Positions 31,006 to 40,839 of a DNA stretch of 64,000 nucleotides are shown here, piece after piece (position 1 is the first letter of the stretch; every line of letters begins with the position of its first letter). A program made the translations under genes and the position numbers. This stretch comes from Bradyrhizobium sp. JYMT SZCCT0428 (GTDB lineage Bacteria; Pseudomonadota; Alphaproteobacteria; Rhizobiales; Xanthobacteraceae): the NCBI RefSeq assembly GCF_018131075.1, contig NZ_JAFCLS010000032.1, positions 1 to 64,000 on the forward strand. Direction: 5' to 3'. The notes under the pieces were generated by a model, which was not told the DNA's origin, made no database searches, and was given only the letters and a program-made list of their open reading frames with translations.

Positions 31006-31974
31006 ATGAGGATTTGGGGGGCGCTGGCGGCCGGATTGTCGCTGCTGCTATGGCCGGCCGCGGGCATGGCACAGGATTTTCCGACCAAACCAATCAAACT
31101 GATCGTGCCGTTCCCACCCGGCGGGCCGAACGACATCATCGCCCGCGTGGTCGGCCAGCGCATGTCGGAGCTGGTCAAGCAGCCGATCGTGATCGAAAAT
31201 CGCAGCGGACAGGCCGGGGTGCTGGGCACCGACGCAATCGCGAAAGCCGCGCCCGACGGCTACACCATCGGCATCACCAGCGCGAGTTCGCTCGTCATCA
31301 ACCCCTCGCTGGAAAAAATGCCCTACGACGTGCGGAAGGACCTCGCACCGGTCACGCTTGTCGTGACCGTGCCGGAAATGCTGGTCGTGGCCAGCAACGT
31401 TCCCGCCAACAACATGGCGGAACTCATTGCCCTCGCCAAGGCGCAGCCCGGCAAGCTTAATTTTGCCTCCGCCGGCGTCGGCGGCCTGCCGCATCTGGCC
31501 GGCGAATTGTTCAAGCTGACCGCCAAACTCGACATCGTGCATGTGCCCTATCGCGGCGCGGCGCCTGCGATCAACGACCTGCTCGGCCAGCAGGTGCAGA
31601 TGACGTTCCTCGATTTGCTGGTGATCCTGCCGCATATCAAGGCGGGCTCGCTGAAGCCAATTGCACTGGGCTCCCCCACCCGCGCCCCGACCGCGCCCGA
31701 CGTGCCGACCACGGCGGAAGTCGGCATGCCGGATCTGTTGATCGAGAACTGGTACGGCATGATCGCGCCGGGCGGCACACCCGAGAAGATCGTCGCTGAG
31801 CTGAACCGCATCGCCAACGAGGCGATGGCCGACGCGAGCGTCAAGGCAAAACTCGCCGATCAGGGCCTCACCGTGGCCGGCGATACCCCGGAGCATTTCC
31901 GCGGCTTCATCGACTCTGAAATCAAGAAGTGGTCGAAGGTGATCAAGGACGCGGGCCTCGAGACGGCGAAGTAA
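31006..31974 (+). CDS. Bug/TctC-family tripartite substrate-binding protein
   Basis: This 322-aa protein has a signal peptide (MRIWGALAAGLSLLLWPAAG, cleavage after GMA). The mature domain starts with FPTKPIKLIVPFPPGGPNDI, the Bug signature. GTDAIAKAAPDGYTIG, LNFASAGVGGLPHLAGELFK, HVPYRGAAPAINDLLGQQVQ and MIAPGGTPEKIV complete it. Such periplasmic proteins bind small carboxylates or amides for tripartite tricarboxylate transporters. No TctA/TctB genes are adjacent, so the partner transporter is elsewhere or lost. The ribosome site is gggaggg. Confidence 0.88.
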   Translation: MRIWGALAAGLSLLLWPAAGMAQDFPTKPIKLIVPFPPGGPNDIIARVVGQRMSELVKQPIVIENRSGQAGVLGTDAIAKAAPDGYTIGITSASSLVINPSLEKMPYDVRKDLAPVTLVVTVPEMLVVASNVPANNMAELIALAKAQPGKLNFASAGVGGLPHLAGELFKLTAKLDIVHVPYRGAAPAINDLLGQQVQMTFLDLLVILPHIKAGSLKPIALGSPTRAPTAPDVPTTAEVGMPDLLIENWYGMIAPGGTPEKIVAELNRIANEAMADASVKAKLADQGLTVAGDTPEHFRGFIDSEIKKWSKVIKDAGLETAK

Positions 31975-32099
31975 TTCTCGCCAAGCATGGCGCTGTGCTC
32001 ACGCCATGCGGCCACTCTCGCTTCTACACGGGAAGCAGAAAAATCACGCCGCGACGAAATCCTCCTGGCGCTCCGCCAACACCGGGCGCTAGCGGCGAG

Positions 32100-32324
32100 T
32101 CATTGCGCGCGGATCAGACACCTGCTCACCTGCTGGTCGCAATAGCGCATGCATTTGTTCTGATGCCCTCGCCAGTCACCGCCCCCGCCAGTCGGGTTGG
32201 CACATCTGCCAACGCAATTTGCGGCCCGGTCCTCGCACCGAAAAGGTGACACTGCTTCTGCCTGTGTATTGAGGAGCATTCCGGTGCCTATGAGGGTGAT
32301 CGCGACGAAAAGCTGCCGTGTCAT
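32100..32324 (-). CDS. Small secreted cysteine-rich protein
   Basis: This 74-aa protein starts at MTRQLFVAITLIGTGMLLNT with a signal peptide ending near AEA. The mature ~50 residues hold six Cys (RCEDRAANCVGRCANPTGGG, NKCMRYCDQQVSRC) that could form three disulfides in the periplasm. ATG 32324 is preceded by aggagg in the minus-strand leader. No family function is known. Confidence 0.6.
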   Translation of the reverse strand: MTRQLFVAITLIGTGMLLNTQAEAVSPFRCEDRAANCVGRCANPTGGGGDWRGHQNKCMRYCDQQVSRCLIRAQ

Positions 32325-32531
32325 GGTCTGACCTCCTGAAAAAGGCATGAGACGCTCGCCAGCCTACTCCTTTTGAGAAAGTCGTCTATTGGCCATCAGG
32401 TCATTCCCGCTGCAATGCGGAATTTGGCGTCTCCGCCTGCAGCGTGCGACAGCAACGCGCGGACAATGCTTGATGCTTTTGCGGTATGGTTCAGTATTCT
32501 GGCCTCCAAACTGGAATGTCGAGGACGTGCC

Positions 32532-34235
32532 ATGGTGTCGCAAACGATCGGCGGGCTGGACTCCAAGGCGCGCCTGGCATCGGACCCGATCGAATCCACG
32601 GCCGAATCCACACCATTGGTGCGCACGTTCCACCAGATCCTGCTCTGGCCGCTTCAACTGCTGCCGCTGAAGGAAGGCTCGCAAATCCATCATCACTGGG
32701 AGCTTCTCGAGAAGGATGCCGGCCGGATCTGGAAGGAAGTGGATGATGAATTCTGCGCCGATCCCGACGCCTTCCAGGAACGGCATTATCGCGAGTTCGT
32801 GACGTTCCTGCCCTATGTGCAGCGTCTGCTCTACGGCGAAGGCGCCAAGCGCCGATCCATGGCCGCCTACGGCGAATCCCCGATAAAAGCTTACCGCCGG
32901 ACGGACGTGGCAGCGGTGCGGATCCTGTTCCCCGAACGGGACGCACCTGTTGTCTTCGATGTCCGGCATGTCGATCTCTATTTTTTCTATGACGTCGACC
33001 TCGTCATTCTTGCCGTCGAAGTGTCCGGCTCCGACCTGCCGCTCGACGTGGTGCAGGACTCCCTGCACCGGTTCGGCCGCGCCTATCCGGCGGGCTGGAC
33101 GGCAGAGGGAGACGGCATCAACTGCCCCCGCAAGGTGGAATGGCTGGCGGCAGACGGGCGCGTGCTCGCGGTGTCGGACTACGAGGACAGAAAGCAGTAT
33201 CTGGCATCGGTGTGTCGCGAGCGGGCGCCGCCGCTCGCCGCGCACTGGCAATATCTGCTCACCCCGATGGCGGCGCATCACTCCGATCAGGCGGGAGCGT
33301 TGCGGTTCCGCCAACTCGAATATTATCGCATGCCGTTGATGGCGTATCTCGCCGTCGAACATCCGGAGCGGCTGACGCGGGCAGACTTCGCCCGGCTGGC
33401 CTACGCGAACGCACCCGGCGACCGGCATGCGCTGCCCTACTCCGAGAAATATCTGACGAGCTTCGAAGAAAACCATTGTTACGACAGGTACTACGACGAA
33501 ACCCAATCCGACGCCCGGCTGCGCACACGCGTGATGTGCTGCGATCACGCGTTCCTCATCGTCGGCGACGCCGCAAGGCCCGTATTCCTGGATGCGGAGC
33601 GCGGCGTTCTTGGCCAGTTCCGTCATCAGTTCTTTCTGCTGGCGCTGATCGCGCACATGCACAAGGGCGCCTTGCTGATGATGTCCGACCGCCTGGTGCA
33701 CGCTGTGACGCGTCTCAATATCGAGCAGCAGGAAACCGTGCGACGATTCCGCGCCGAGATCAGGAGCCTGCTCGAAATATTCCTTCGCTTCACCCACCGC
33801 TACTGGTTCCACGACGTATCGGAGCACGTGCAGACGCGCGAGGTGTTCCATGCCCTGGTCAAACACCTCGGCACCGATCGCCTGTACGTCGATATCAGGG
33901 AAGAGCTGAAGGATATGGGCGCCTATCTCGACAGCGATCTTCTGCGTCGCCAGTCGAACATCTTCCTCAGGCTGACCGTCGTGACCATGATCGGCCTGAT
34001 CGGCACCACCACGACCGGCTTCCTCGGCATGAGCAGCCTGATCGCCGCCACCGACCATCATCTCGCGGCGAAGGCAGTTTACGTAGCCGTAACGGCGGCC
34101 GCTTTCGCAGCCCTCACGCTCTATACGCTGGCAAAGTCGCAGCGCATTGCGGGTTTCCTCGATGCGCTGACCAACGAACGATTGCCGCTGCGAACCAAGG
34201 CCGACGCATTGCTGGATATCTGGCGCAAGAAGTGA
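32532..34235 (+). CDS. CorA-like C-terminal membrane protein, 567 aa, function unknown
   Basis: The long cytoplasmic part (about 1-480) has no enzyme motif I recognise (KEGSQIHHHWELLEKDAGRI, FDVRHVDLYFFYDVDLVILA). The C-terminus is a two-helix CorA-like pore segment: SNIFLRLTVVTMIGLIGTTT, TGFLGMSSL, then AKAVYVAVTAAAFAALTLYT. The CorA GMN selectivity motif is GMS here, so magnesium transport is doubtful. It faces a true CorA gene tail to tail. GTG/ATG 32532 is preceded by gagga. Confidence 0.65.
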   Translation: MVSQTIGGLDSKARLASDPIESTAESTPLVRTFHQILLWPLQLLPLKEGSQIHHHWELLEKDAGRIWKEVDDEFCADPDAFQERHYREFVTFLPYVQRLLYGEGAKRRSMAAYGESPIKAYRRTDVAAVRILFPERDAPVVFDVRHVDLYFFYDVDLVILAVEVSGSDLPLDVVQDSLHRFGRAYPAGWTAEGDGINCPRKVEWLAADGRVLAVSDYEDRKQYLASVCRERAPPLAAHWQYLLTPMAAHHSDQAGALRFRQLEYYRMPLMAYLAVEHPERLTRADFARLAYANAPGDRHALPYSEKYLTSFEENHCYDRYYDETQSDARLRTRVMCCDHAFLIVGDAARPVFLDAERGVLGQFRHQFFLLALIAHMHKGALLMMSDRLVHAVTRLNIEQQETVRRFRAEIRSLLEIFLRFTHRYWFHDVSEHVQTREVFHALVKHLGTDRLYVDIREELKDMGAYLDSDLLRRQSNIFLRLTVVTMIGLIGTTTTGFLGMSSLIAATDHHLAAKAVYVAVTAAAFAALTLYTLAKSQRIAGFLDALTNERLPLRTKADALLDIWRKK

Positions 34236-34322
34236 TGACTGCTTGCCGCGTGCGCCACGCCAGGTTGGGCGCCGCAGATCAATTGCCGCAGACGCGGTAA
34301 AACGGCGAGCAACAAACTCGTA

Positions 34323-35288
34323 TCAGAGCCATCGAGCGCGTTTGAAACGCACATAAAGCACCGCGCACAGCACGGCGATAACGCCGACGACGACAAAGTA
34401 GCCGTACTGCGTCTTCAACTCAGGCATGTTTTCGAAGTTCATGCCGTAGATCCCGGCGATCGCGGTGGGCACGGCCAGGATCGCGGCCCACGCGGCCAAC
34501 TGCCGCGTAATCGCGCTCTGACGCTGCTGCTCCAATAGATTGCTCACTTCGAAAACCGAAGTCAGCACGTCTCGCAACGAGTTCACCATCGCTTCGACGC
34601 GCCGCACGTGGTCCAGGACGTCCTGGAAATAGGGCCGGGCGTTGGCATCGAGGCACGGTGTCTCAAGGTGTACGAGCCGGCCACAGACCTCCATCATGGG
34701 GCCGATGATTCGCTGAAAGCGGATCAGCTCCTGGCGCAGCCCGAAGAGCCGTTTGACGTCGGCGCGACTGAGAAAGCTGTCAAGGGCGCTTTGCTCCATC
34801 TTGAGCACGTGTTCCTCGATCGTCTCGACCACCGGCAGGTATCCATCAACGATGAAGTCGAGGATGGCGTGCAAGACATAATCCGGACCATGTCCCAGCA
34901 AGCTGGGGGCCGCTTCGAGTTGGGCGCGCAGTGCGCTGTGCGCCCGAGCCGAGCCATGCCGAACCGTAATGATAAAATTCTTTCCGACAAAAATCGCTGT
35001 TTCGCCATGGGCGATGTGATCCTGCTCAAGATGAGCCGTGCGCGTCATGACAAACAGCTGATCGCCGTAGACGTCAATTTTCGGCAGCTGGTTTGCCTTG
35101 AACGCATCCTCGATCGCGAGCGGATGAAGCCCGTAGTTCTTCTCGAGTTGCTCAAGCTCTTCTTTCGTAGGCTCGAATAACCCGATCCAGACAAACTCGG
35201 ACTTGCCCTTGCAATCGATGGGCTCGTCCAGCGAAACGGCTTTGACATTCTTGCCATGACGATACAGGTGGGCTGCCACAACGCTCAC
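34323..35288 (-). CDS. corA: CorA-family magnesium/cobalt transporter
   Basis: This 321-aa protein starts at GTG 35288, chosen because ggagga precedes it and the N-terminus then fits CorA. The large cytoplasmic funnel domain (WIGLFEPTKEELEQLEKNYG, HPLAIEDAF) leads to the long stalk helix. Two C-terminal membrane helices carry the selectivity motif YGMNFENMPEL between them. It should form a pentameric Mg2+/Co2+ channel in the inner membrane. It is convergent with the CorA-like gene 32532-34235. Confidence 0.88.
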   Translation of the reverse strand: MSVVAAHLYRHGKNVKAVSLDEPIDCKGKSEFVWIGLFEPTKEELEQLEKNYGLHPLAIEDAFKANQLPKIDVYGDQLFVMTRTAHLEQDHIAHGETAIFVGKNFIITVRHGSARAHSALRAQLEAAPSLLGHGPDYVLHAILDFIVDGYLPVVETIEEHVLKMEQSALDSFLSRADVKRLFGLRQELIRFQRIIGPMMEVCGRLVHLETPCLDANARPYFQDVLDHVRRVEAMVNSLRDVLTSVFEVSNLLEQQRQSAITRQLAAWAAILAVPTAIAGIYGMNFENMPELKTQYGYFVVVGVIAVLCAVLYVRFKRARWL

Positions 35289-35431
35289 AACGAGCTTCCT
35301 CCGAACATGATGAGCGGGAGCACACCCTACCACATAAATGGCCCGGATAATTCTTGTGGCAGCGTTGCAGCCTGCATCACGCCCTCGGATTTGGCTTGCG
35401 GGCCGAGCGTTAATTTTATGAGTACAGCCCC

Positions 35432-36079
35432 TCAGTAATCCAGCCGTCCGAACAATTCGCCGAACGGGATCATGATGTGGGTCCGGTACGCGTCCCGCGC
35501 TTGCAAGGCGCGGTACCAGCGCTCGACCTGCGGCAATTGTGGCCGGTCGATTTCCAGTTCGAAATAGCGATAGAGCGACGTCCCGGCGGTGATGTCGGCG
35601 AGCGACAGGGTCTCGCCGAGCAGGAAGCTGCGTCCTTCCAGCAACCGGTCGAGTTTTTCGAAGTCTCTGGCACAACGCGCCAGTGCTGCGTTGATCGCCG
35701 GCCAGTTTCGCTTGTCTTCCGGCGTCCGGTAAAATCCCCAGAACACCCCGGTGAGGAAATCCGGCTGCAGCGCGGTTTGCGACCAGTCCATCCAGCCATC
35801 GACGGCGGCGCGGACGACGGGATCATCGGACCAGAAGCGTCCGGCGCCATGGCGTGCCGCCAGATACCGGAGAATCGCATGCGATTCTCACACGACGGCG
35901 TCGCCGTCCTTGATGACGGGCATGCGGCCGTGCGGGTTCATCGCCAGAAACGCCGGCGTATCGAGCCCGCCGGCCGAACCGCCGGCGCCGATGTGTTCAT
36001 GGGCAAGGTCGAGCTCGCCGATCAGCCACATGACTTTCTGGACGTTGAATGAACTGCGGCGTCCCCAGACCTTGAGCAT
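35432..36079 (-). pseudogene. Glutathione S-transferase with an internal UGA
   Basis: The frame from ATG 36079 to 35432 codes for a normal ~215-aa GST in one phase. It has KVWGRRSSFNVQKVMWLIGE (thioredoxin-like start), HGRMPVIKDGDAVV (cis-Pro and GSH site), then ESHAILRYLAARHGAGRFW and a C-terminal helical domain ending GELFGRLDY. Codon 64, where homologues have Trp (V-V-W-E-S-H), is TGA at 35890-35888. A single base change explains this. It is a recent pseudogene or a sequencing error. Confidence 0.8.
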
Positions 36080-36096
36080 TGAGTTTCCTCCTCCAT

Positions 36097-36150
36097 AGCG
36101 TTTTCGAGCGAAGCGGGTACCGGTTCGCGTAAAGAAAACGCGTCAATCAA
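36097..36150. repeat. Interspersed repeat, copy 1 (gcgttttcgagcgaag type)
   Basis: It reads agcgttttcgagcgaagc, then accggttcgcgtaaagaa and aacgcgtcaa. The same unit occurs at 47355-47459. It lies between the LysR and GST genes and contains a gcgtttt/aaaacgc inverted pair. Confidence 0.75.
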
Positions 36151-36157
36151 AGAGCCT

Positions 36158-37054
36158 TCACTTCGGCGCCATCTTGCGCAGATGTTCCACCAGTTGCTGC
36201 GCCGGCTTCGGCAGCGACTTGAAACTGCGGGCGCAGATCGCAAGCCTGCGGTTGGCCCAGGGATCCCTGATCCTGACGACATTGATCTTCATCGACCGCG
36301 CGCAGCGCCTGGCCGCCACTTCAGGCATCACGGCGACGCCGATGCCGGCGGAAACCATCTGCCCGATCGCATCGAAATTGTTGAGCCGGGCGCGGAACCG
36401 CAAGCGTGCGCCGAGCCGCGCGGCGTGGCCGGTGACATGGGCGTGCAGCGCGCTCGAGGTGATCAGGCCGACGAAATCCCGCTCCACCACCTCGCGAAAA
36501 TCGACCTGCCGCCGGTTCGACAGTTCGTCCTGGCGCGCGGTGACCAGCACCAGACGATCTTCGCTGTAGGGGATCCGCTCGATGCCGTCGGGCAGCGCGT
36601 GTTCGGCGGCCAGCCCGAGATCAGCGGCGCCACTGGCGATGGCGCGCGCGATGTCGGCGCTTTCGCGCTCCTCGACGTCGATCGAGATATGGGGATGCTG
36701 GCTCAGGAAGGCGGCCAGCGCCTTTGGCAGATATTCCGACAGGCCTGAGGTGTTGGCGAGGAAGCGGACGGTAGCCTTGACGCCGCGCGAGAAGGCGGCG
36801 AGATCGCCGCGCAGCGCGTCCACATTGTGCATGACGATGCGGGCATGATCGAGCAGGCTTTCGCCGGCCGGCGTCAGCTCGACGCCGCGGCGGCCACGCT
36901 GCAGCAGTGACACGCCAATTGCGGCTTCCAGGCCCTTGATCCGCGCGCTGGCCGAGGCCAGCGCCAGATGCACGCGGTTCGCGCCATTGGTGATGCTGCG
37001 CGTCTCGGCCACCGCGATGAAGAGCTGTAGGTCGACCAGATCGAAGCGCATCAC
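36158..37054 (-). CDS. LysR-type transcriptional regulator
   Basis: This 298-aa protein has an N-terminal winged helix (MRFDLVDLQLFIAVAETRSI, ANRVHLALASASARIKGLEA, LLQRGRRGVELTPAGE). The ligand-binding domain follows, with typical LARQDE-like strands (RLVLVTARQDELSNRRQVDF) and GIGVAVMPEVAARR. It is divergent from the TSUP permease at 37144 with an ~90-bp gap. Control of that permease is the natural guess; the ligand is unknown. The GST downstream may share the unit. Confidence 0.88.
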   Translation of the reverse strand: MMRFDLVDLQLFIAVAETRSITNGANRVHLALASASARIKGLEAAIGVSLLQRGRRGVELTPAGESLLDHARIVMHNVDALRGDLAAFSRGVKATVRFLANTSGLSEYLPKALAAFLSQHPHISIDVEERESADIARAIASGAADLGLAAEHALPDGIERIPYSEDRLVLVTARQDELSNRRQVDFREVVERDFVGLITSSALHAHVTGHAARLGARLRFRARLNNFDAIGQMVSAGIGVAVMPEVAARRCARSMKINVVRIRDPWANRRLAICARSFKSLPKPAQQLVEHLRKMAPK

Positions 37055-37143
37055 GAATTCCGATATCTGCCTTCGGCCTGGCCGAACGCTGTCTCCGTAA
37101 TCTCCAGATTGTGCCGGATAGCGCGATCGGTCAATGTGGCGGC

Positions 37144-37896
37144 ATGATCGATTCCATGCTCATTCTCATCGCGGCCGCGTTCCTGCTCGCCGGTTTCATC
37201 AAGGGCGTCATCGGGCTCGGGCTGCCGACGGTGTCGATGGGCCTGCTCGCGCTGACGATGGCGCCCGGCCAGGCGATCGCGATCGTGATCGTTCCGGCGA
37301 TCGTCACCAATATCTGGCAGACCTTCGGCGGCCCTTACTTGCGCGACATCATGCGGCGGCTGTGGCCGCTGATAGTCGGCACCGTGATCGGCATCTGGCT
37401 CAACGGCGGGCTCCTGACCGGGCCCTATGCGGCCTATGGCACCGTCATCCTCGGCGTGCTGCTGGTGATCTATGCCATCGTCGGCCTGTGCAAATTCAGC
37501 TTCAAGGTCGCGCAACGCGACGAGAAGTGGATCGGCGGCATCGTCGGCCTTGTCACCGGCGTGATCTCGGCCGCAACCGGCGTTCAGGTCATCCCGTCGA
37601 TGCCGTTCATGCAGGCGATCGGCATGCAGAAGGACGAACTGGTGCAGGCGCTCGGCGTGTTCTTCACGGTCGCCACCGTGGCGCTCGCGTTCAACATCAC
37701 CGCGGCGGGTCTGCTGACGGCCGCAACCGCGCTGCCGGGCGCGGTGGCGATGGCGGCGTCCTTTGCCGGCATGTTCATCGGCCAGGCGGTGCGAACGCGG
37801 ATGCAGCCGGACGTGTTCCGCCGCTGGTTCCTGATCGCGATGATTTTCCTCGGGCTCTATCTCGCCGTCGGCGGGTTTCTGAAAATTCACGGCTAG
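37144..37896 (+). CDS. TSUP family (TauE/SafE, DUF81) permease
   Basis: This 250-aa protein is almost entirely hydrophobic with about eight membrane helices. The repeated signature is AAFLLAGFIKGVIGLGLPTV near the start and IGGIVGLVTGVISAATGVQV in the middle. The family exports or imports sulfonates, sulfite or other small anions. It is divergent from a LysR gene that probably controls it. The start at ATG 37144 is preferred; a GTG at 37111 would add 11 residues. Confidence 0.85.
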   Translation: MIDSMLILIAAAFLLAGFIKGVIGLGLPTVSMGLLALTMAPGQAIAIVIVPAIVTNIWQTFGGPYLRDIMRRLWPLIVGTVIGIWLNGGLLTGPYAAYGTVILGVLLVIYAIVGLCKFSFKVAQRDEKWIGGIVGLVTGVISAATGVQVIPSMPFMQAIGMQKDELVQALGVFFTVATVALAFNITAAGLLTAATALPGAVAMAASFAGMFIGQAVRTRMQPDVFRRWFLIAMIFLGLYLAVGGFLKIHG

Positions 37897-37946
37897 CCAG
37901 CAGCGTCTGGTTGCCGGATGGCCGCCCATGGAGTCGGAGCGCGGCG

Positions 37947-39776
37947 CTATCTGTCGGCGCCAGAAACGGATACGGATTTAGGAAAAACCCGAGCATCAGG
38001 CTTCAGGGAAACGTTGACGTAAGGCCAGTCCGGCAAGGCGGCGATCGGCTCTCTGGGAATGTACTTGCTCTTGGCGCCGCTGAGTTGGGTCATTTCAGTG
38101 ACGTTAAGCCGGATGCGCCCCAGCTGCGCTGCGGCCACGTCCAGATCAACCGGTATCTTGACGTGGAACAAGCGCGCATTTCGACAATCTTTCTCAGCGA
38201 ACAGCGCCTCCACGGGTACGGCAGAATGACCAAGCTTTACCCACGCTGCGCTTGACGCGGTGCGATCGACCTTTTTTCCTTCTAACACCAGCGACCAGTT
38301 GACCACCAGATTCTGGGGAGCCGGCCGCCAGATGTTCTCATTGGCAGGAAGTGCTGCGCACTTCTCGCCCTCATTCCCACTGGCACTGATGCTCAGCTCG
38401 CTGATGAGCAAGTTCGACTTGGAGAGATTTTCGAGTACGACCTCAAGCTGGGACTCCGACGCGTTTTTTGAAGATGTCATCTTCAGGAATCTCGCATAGT
38501 GAGGAACTACCCAATCAGGATCGTCCATCAGCACCCGCGCGGCGGCTGCACTCCACCAGCCCTTGATATCTTTTCCGCCCTGTTTCCAATCCAATTCGCC
38601 GAGGCGGAAGGTCAAGCTCCTCGGGCCAGCTTGCAATTCAATGATATCGGTCGCGCTCGGTTTGTTTGCGGACTGTATCGAGATCCGATAGCGGGCCTCG
38701 GTCGGTGGTTGGGCCTTCGGGAGTTTGTCAGCGAGAAGTTTGGCTGCGCTGACGTCGTCGGATCGCTCTCGCGTGACATAGCCCTTATCGTCCGAGGACG
38801 GGAGCTGAGTCACTCCAACCGGGTTCAAACCAGACAGATATACATCCTGATTGAAGGCGCTATTCTTGAATGATAATCGGACGTCGAGCCGAAGTTCGTA
38901 CGGTCGATCGGCATTGAAATTCATGCCCTCGGGAATAGCTTGATTCAACGCGGTCAGCACAACCGCTGGATCGGTTTGTAATGAGGCGCGCTGACGCGTC
39001 TGCATGAATGCCGCCTTGAACGCCAGGTAAGGCAGTGAGCGCGGGCCCGACGGCTTGACGATCGAGAAGTGATCAGAGTTGATGGGATCTACCACGTCAT
39101 CGCAAAGATTGGTGGCGCTGGCTTGCGGAACGACCACGATCCCGTATGTGGCAAGAGTTTCGAAGGCGCAATACGAAGGAAACTTGAACCGGGCGGCCCG
39201 CCAATCGAGCTGTGTATTCGCCAAGTCACTCGCCCTTTCCATGGGACGAAGCGCTTTTACCTGAGGGCCCACTTTTGGCACCAGGCCGACAATGGCTGCT
39301 ATCTCACTCCCGGTCGTCGGGGTCGCAAAGAAATAGCTCATTCGTACGCGGCTCGCGACCTCCCGGTATTTCAGCAGATAGTTGCGCAAGACCAGCCCGC
39401 CCATGCTGTGCGCAATGAAGACGATATTGTTGTGCTGGCTCACTCCATCGGCATTGAAAATGAGCCGCATGTTTTCCGCCACTTCGTTCAGCGACATCGT
39501 TGACGATACTGACGTCGGGTACTCGTACACATAGATGCTTGCGCCATCGAAGTCCTTGTCGCTTGTAAGCAGCGCCGGCCAGTAGGTATTCCCGTTTGTC
39601 CAGGTGTCCTTGCTGTCGCCGATGATGCCGTGAACAAATACGATGACCCAATCGTGGCCTTGAACCTCGCGGATGTACTTTGATTTTTCTTCAGGGCTCG
39701 CCGCCAAGCATAATGTGGGGATCCACAGGCCAACAAAGGCGACAAGAATGGAAGCTGCTTTCAATCGATGGAGCAT
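37947..39776 (-). CDS. Secreted lipase-like alpha/beta hydrolase, 609 aa
   Basis: A signal peptide (MLHRLKAASILVAFVGLWIP..CLA) is followed by WVIVFVHGIIGDSKDTW and the nucleophile elbow FIAHSMGGLVLRNYL. PTTGSEIAAIVGLVPKVGPQ, typical of PGAP1/DUF676-like esterases, comes next, and a DPINSDHFSIVKP segment carries the likely His. The catalytic part ends near residue 270. The remaining ~330 residues are beta-rich with no known domain. It is probably periplasmic or secreted; the substrate is unknown. The longer upstream frame was not used, because ATG 39776 gives the clean signal peptide. Confidence 0.72.
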   Translation of the reverse strand: MLHRLKAASILVAFVGLWIPTLCLAASPEEKSKYIREVQGHDWVIVFVHGIIGDSKDTWTNGNTYWPALLTSDKDFDGASIYVYEYPTSVSSTMSLNEVAENMRLIFNADGVSQHNNIVFIAHSMGGLVLRNYLLKYREVASRVRMSYFFATPTTGSEIAAIVGLVPKVGPQVKALRPMERASDLANTQLDWRAARFKFPSYCAFETLATYGIVVVPQASATNLCDDVVDPINSDHFSIVKPSGPRSLPYLAFKAAFMQTRQRASLQTDPAVVLTALNQAIPEGMNFNADRPYELRLDVRLSFKNSAFNQDVYLSGLNPVGVTQLPSSDDKGYVTRERSDDVSAAKLLADKLPKAQPPTEARYRISIQSANKPSATDIIELQAGPRSLTFRLGELDWKQGGKDIKGWWSAAAARVLMDDPDWVVPHYARFLKMTSSKNASESQLEVVLENLSKSNLLISELSISASGNEGEKCAALPANENIWRPAPQNLVVNWSLVLEGKKVDRTASSAAWVKLGHSAVPVEALFAEKDCRNARLFHVKIPVDLDVAAAQLGRIRLNVTEMTQLSGAKSKYIPREPIAALPDWPYVNVSLKPDARVFPKSVSVSGADR

Positions 39777-40194
39777 GGCTTCGCCTCGTGCAATGGCTGA
39801 ACTCAGCCTACCAAGATGCGCCGCGTTTCGCACTAGATATTCTTAATCCATGCAACCGAAGAGCGATCGATGGGAGGCGCCGCCGCAAGGCCGTTAGCGC
39901 CCGTTGGCGAAGGCCATCGTACGCTCTCCACCATCTCCAATGACGCCACGCTTGGTATTCAGTTTTGAAGCCAGTGCTCCGAACGCTACGCCGTGGCTTT
40001 GTCGGCATCGTCCGTTCATTGCGCCACTTCGCGCAATCCGAAGTCGGCGAAATGGAAGGCGATCAGCTTCCTGATCTTTTCGGGCTTGGACCCGCTTCCG
40101 GATCATAACCGGGGTTCCAGCCGTTTTGCGCGACGCGTTCCCTGACGCGGACCGGGCGGCTTCGCCGAAACCGCCCTCACCCAAATGGGGTAGG

Positions 40195-40839
40195 TCAGCG
40201 TGTCTGCAGCATCGCCACGCGAAACCCGAGATAGACGAACATCCCGCCGAGCACGCGGTTGATCCAGGCGATCACGCGCTGGGAGTGCCGGATGCGGGAG
40301 GCGGCCTTCGACGCAAACGCCGCGACGCCGAGGCACCACAGCGTGCCGTTGAAGATGAAGATCAGGCCGAGGGCCAGGAAGGCCGCCGTCTTGTGTGGCG
40401 AATCAGCGGCCACGAATTGCGGCAGGAACGCCAGGAAAAACAGCGCCACCTTCGGATTGAGCGCGTTGGTCAAGGCCCCCTGCCAGAACACCCGGCGTAG
40501 CGGGATGGCATCGTCCTGCACGGCTATGTCGGCGACCGGACTCTGGCGCGACAACAGCATCTGGATGCCGGTGAACACCAGGTAGGCCGCGCCAACCAGC
40601 TTCAGGACGGTGAAGGCGGCCGCCGACGTCAGCAGCAGCGCCGACAGCCCGATCGCGGCGCCGAACACGTGAACCAGGCAGCCGCAGCTGATGCCGAGCG
40701 CGGCTGCCGCCCCGCCGCGCCACCCCAACTGGACGCTGCGGCCGATGATGTAGGCAGTATCAGGCCCCGGCGTGACGTTGAGCAGCAACCCCGAGAGGAT
40801 GAACAACCAGAGTTCGTTAATGCCGAGCAGCTCACCCAT
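40195..40839 (-). CDS. LysE/RhtB-family amino-acid exporter
   Basis: This 214-aa protein has six membrane helices. It begins NELWLFILSGLLLNVTPGPD, the family's TPGPD motif, then IIGRSVQLGWRGGAAAALGI and HVFGAAIGLSALL. LRRVFWQGALTNALNPKVAL (NPK motif) and FLAFLPQFV follow. It should export a neutral or basic amino acid or a homoserine-lactone-type compound. ATG 40839 places TPGPD at the normal distance. It is divergent from the adenylate cyclase gene. The ~350 bp to its left (39834-40194) holds only a possible gene-end relic. Confidence 0.85.
   Translation of the reverse strand: MGELLGINELWLFILSGLLLNVTPGPDTAYIIGRSVQLGWRGGAAAALGISCGCLVHVFGAAIGLSALLLTSAAAFTVLKLVGAAYLVFTGIQMLLSRQSPVADIAVQDDAIPLRRVFWQGALTNALNPKVALFFLAFLPQFVAADSPHKTAAFLALGLIFIFNGTLWCLGVAAFASKAASRIRHSQRVIAWINRVLGGMFVYLGFRVAMLQTR

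Noticed and set aside
32364..34061. A 565-codon minus-strand frame opposite the CorA-like gene
   Set aside because: It has no start signal or motif. The plus-strand frame ends with clear membrane helices.
37134..38255. A 373-codon plus-strand frame over the TSUP gene
   Set aside because: Arg/His-rich shadow; the TSUP frame has the helices and family motifs.
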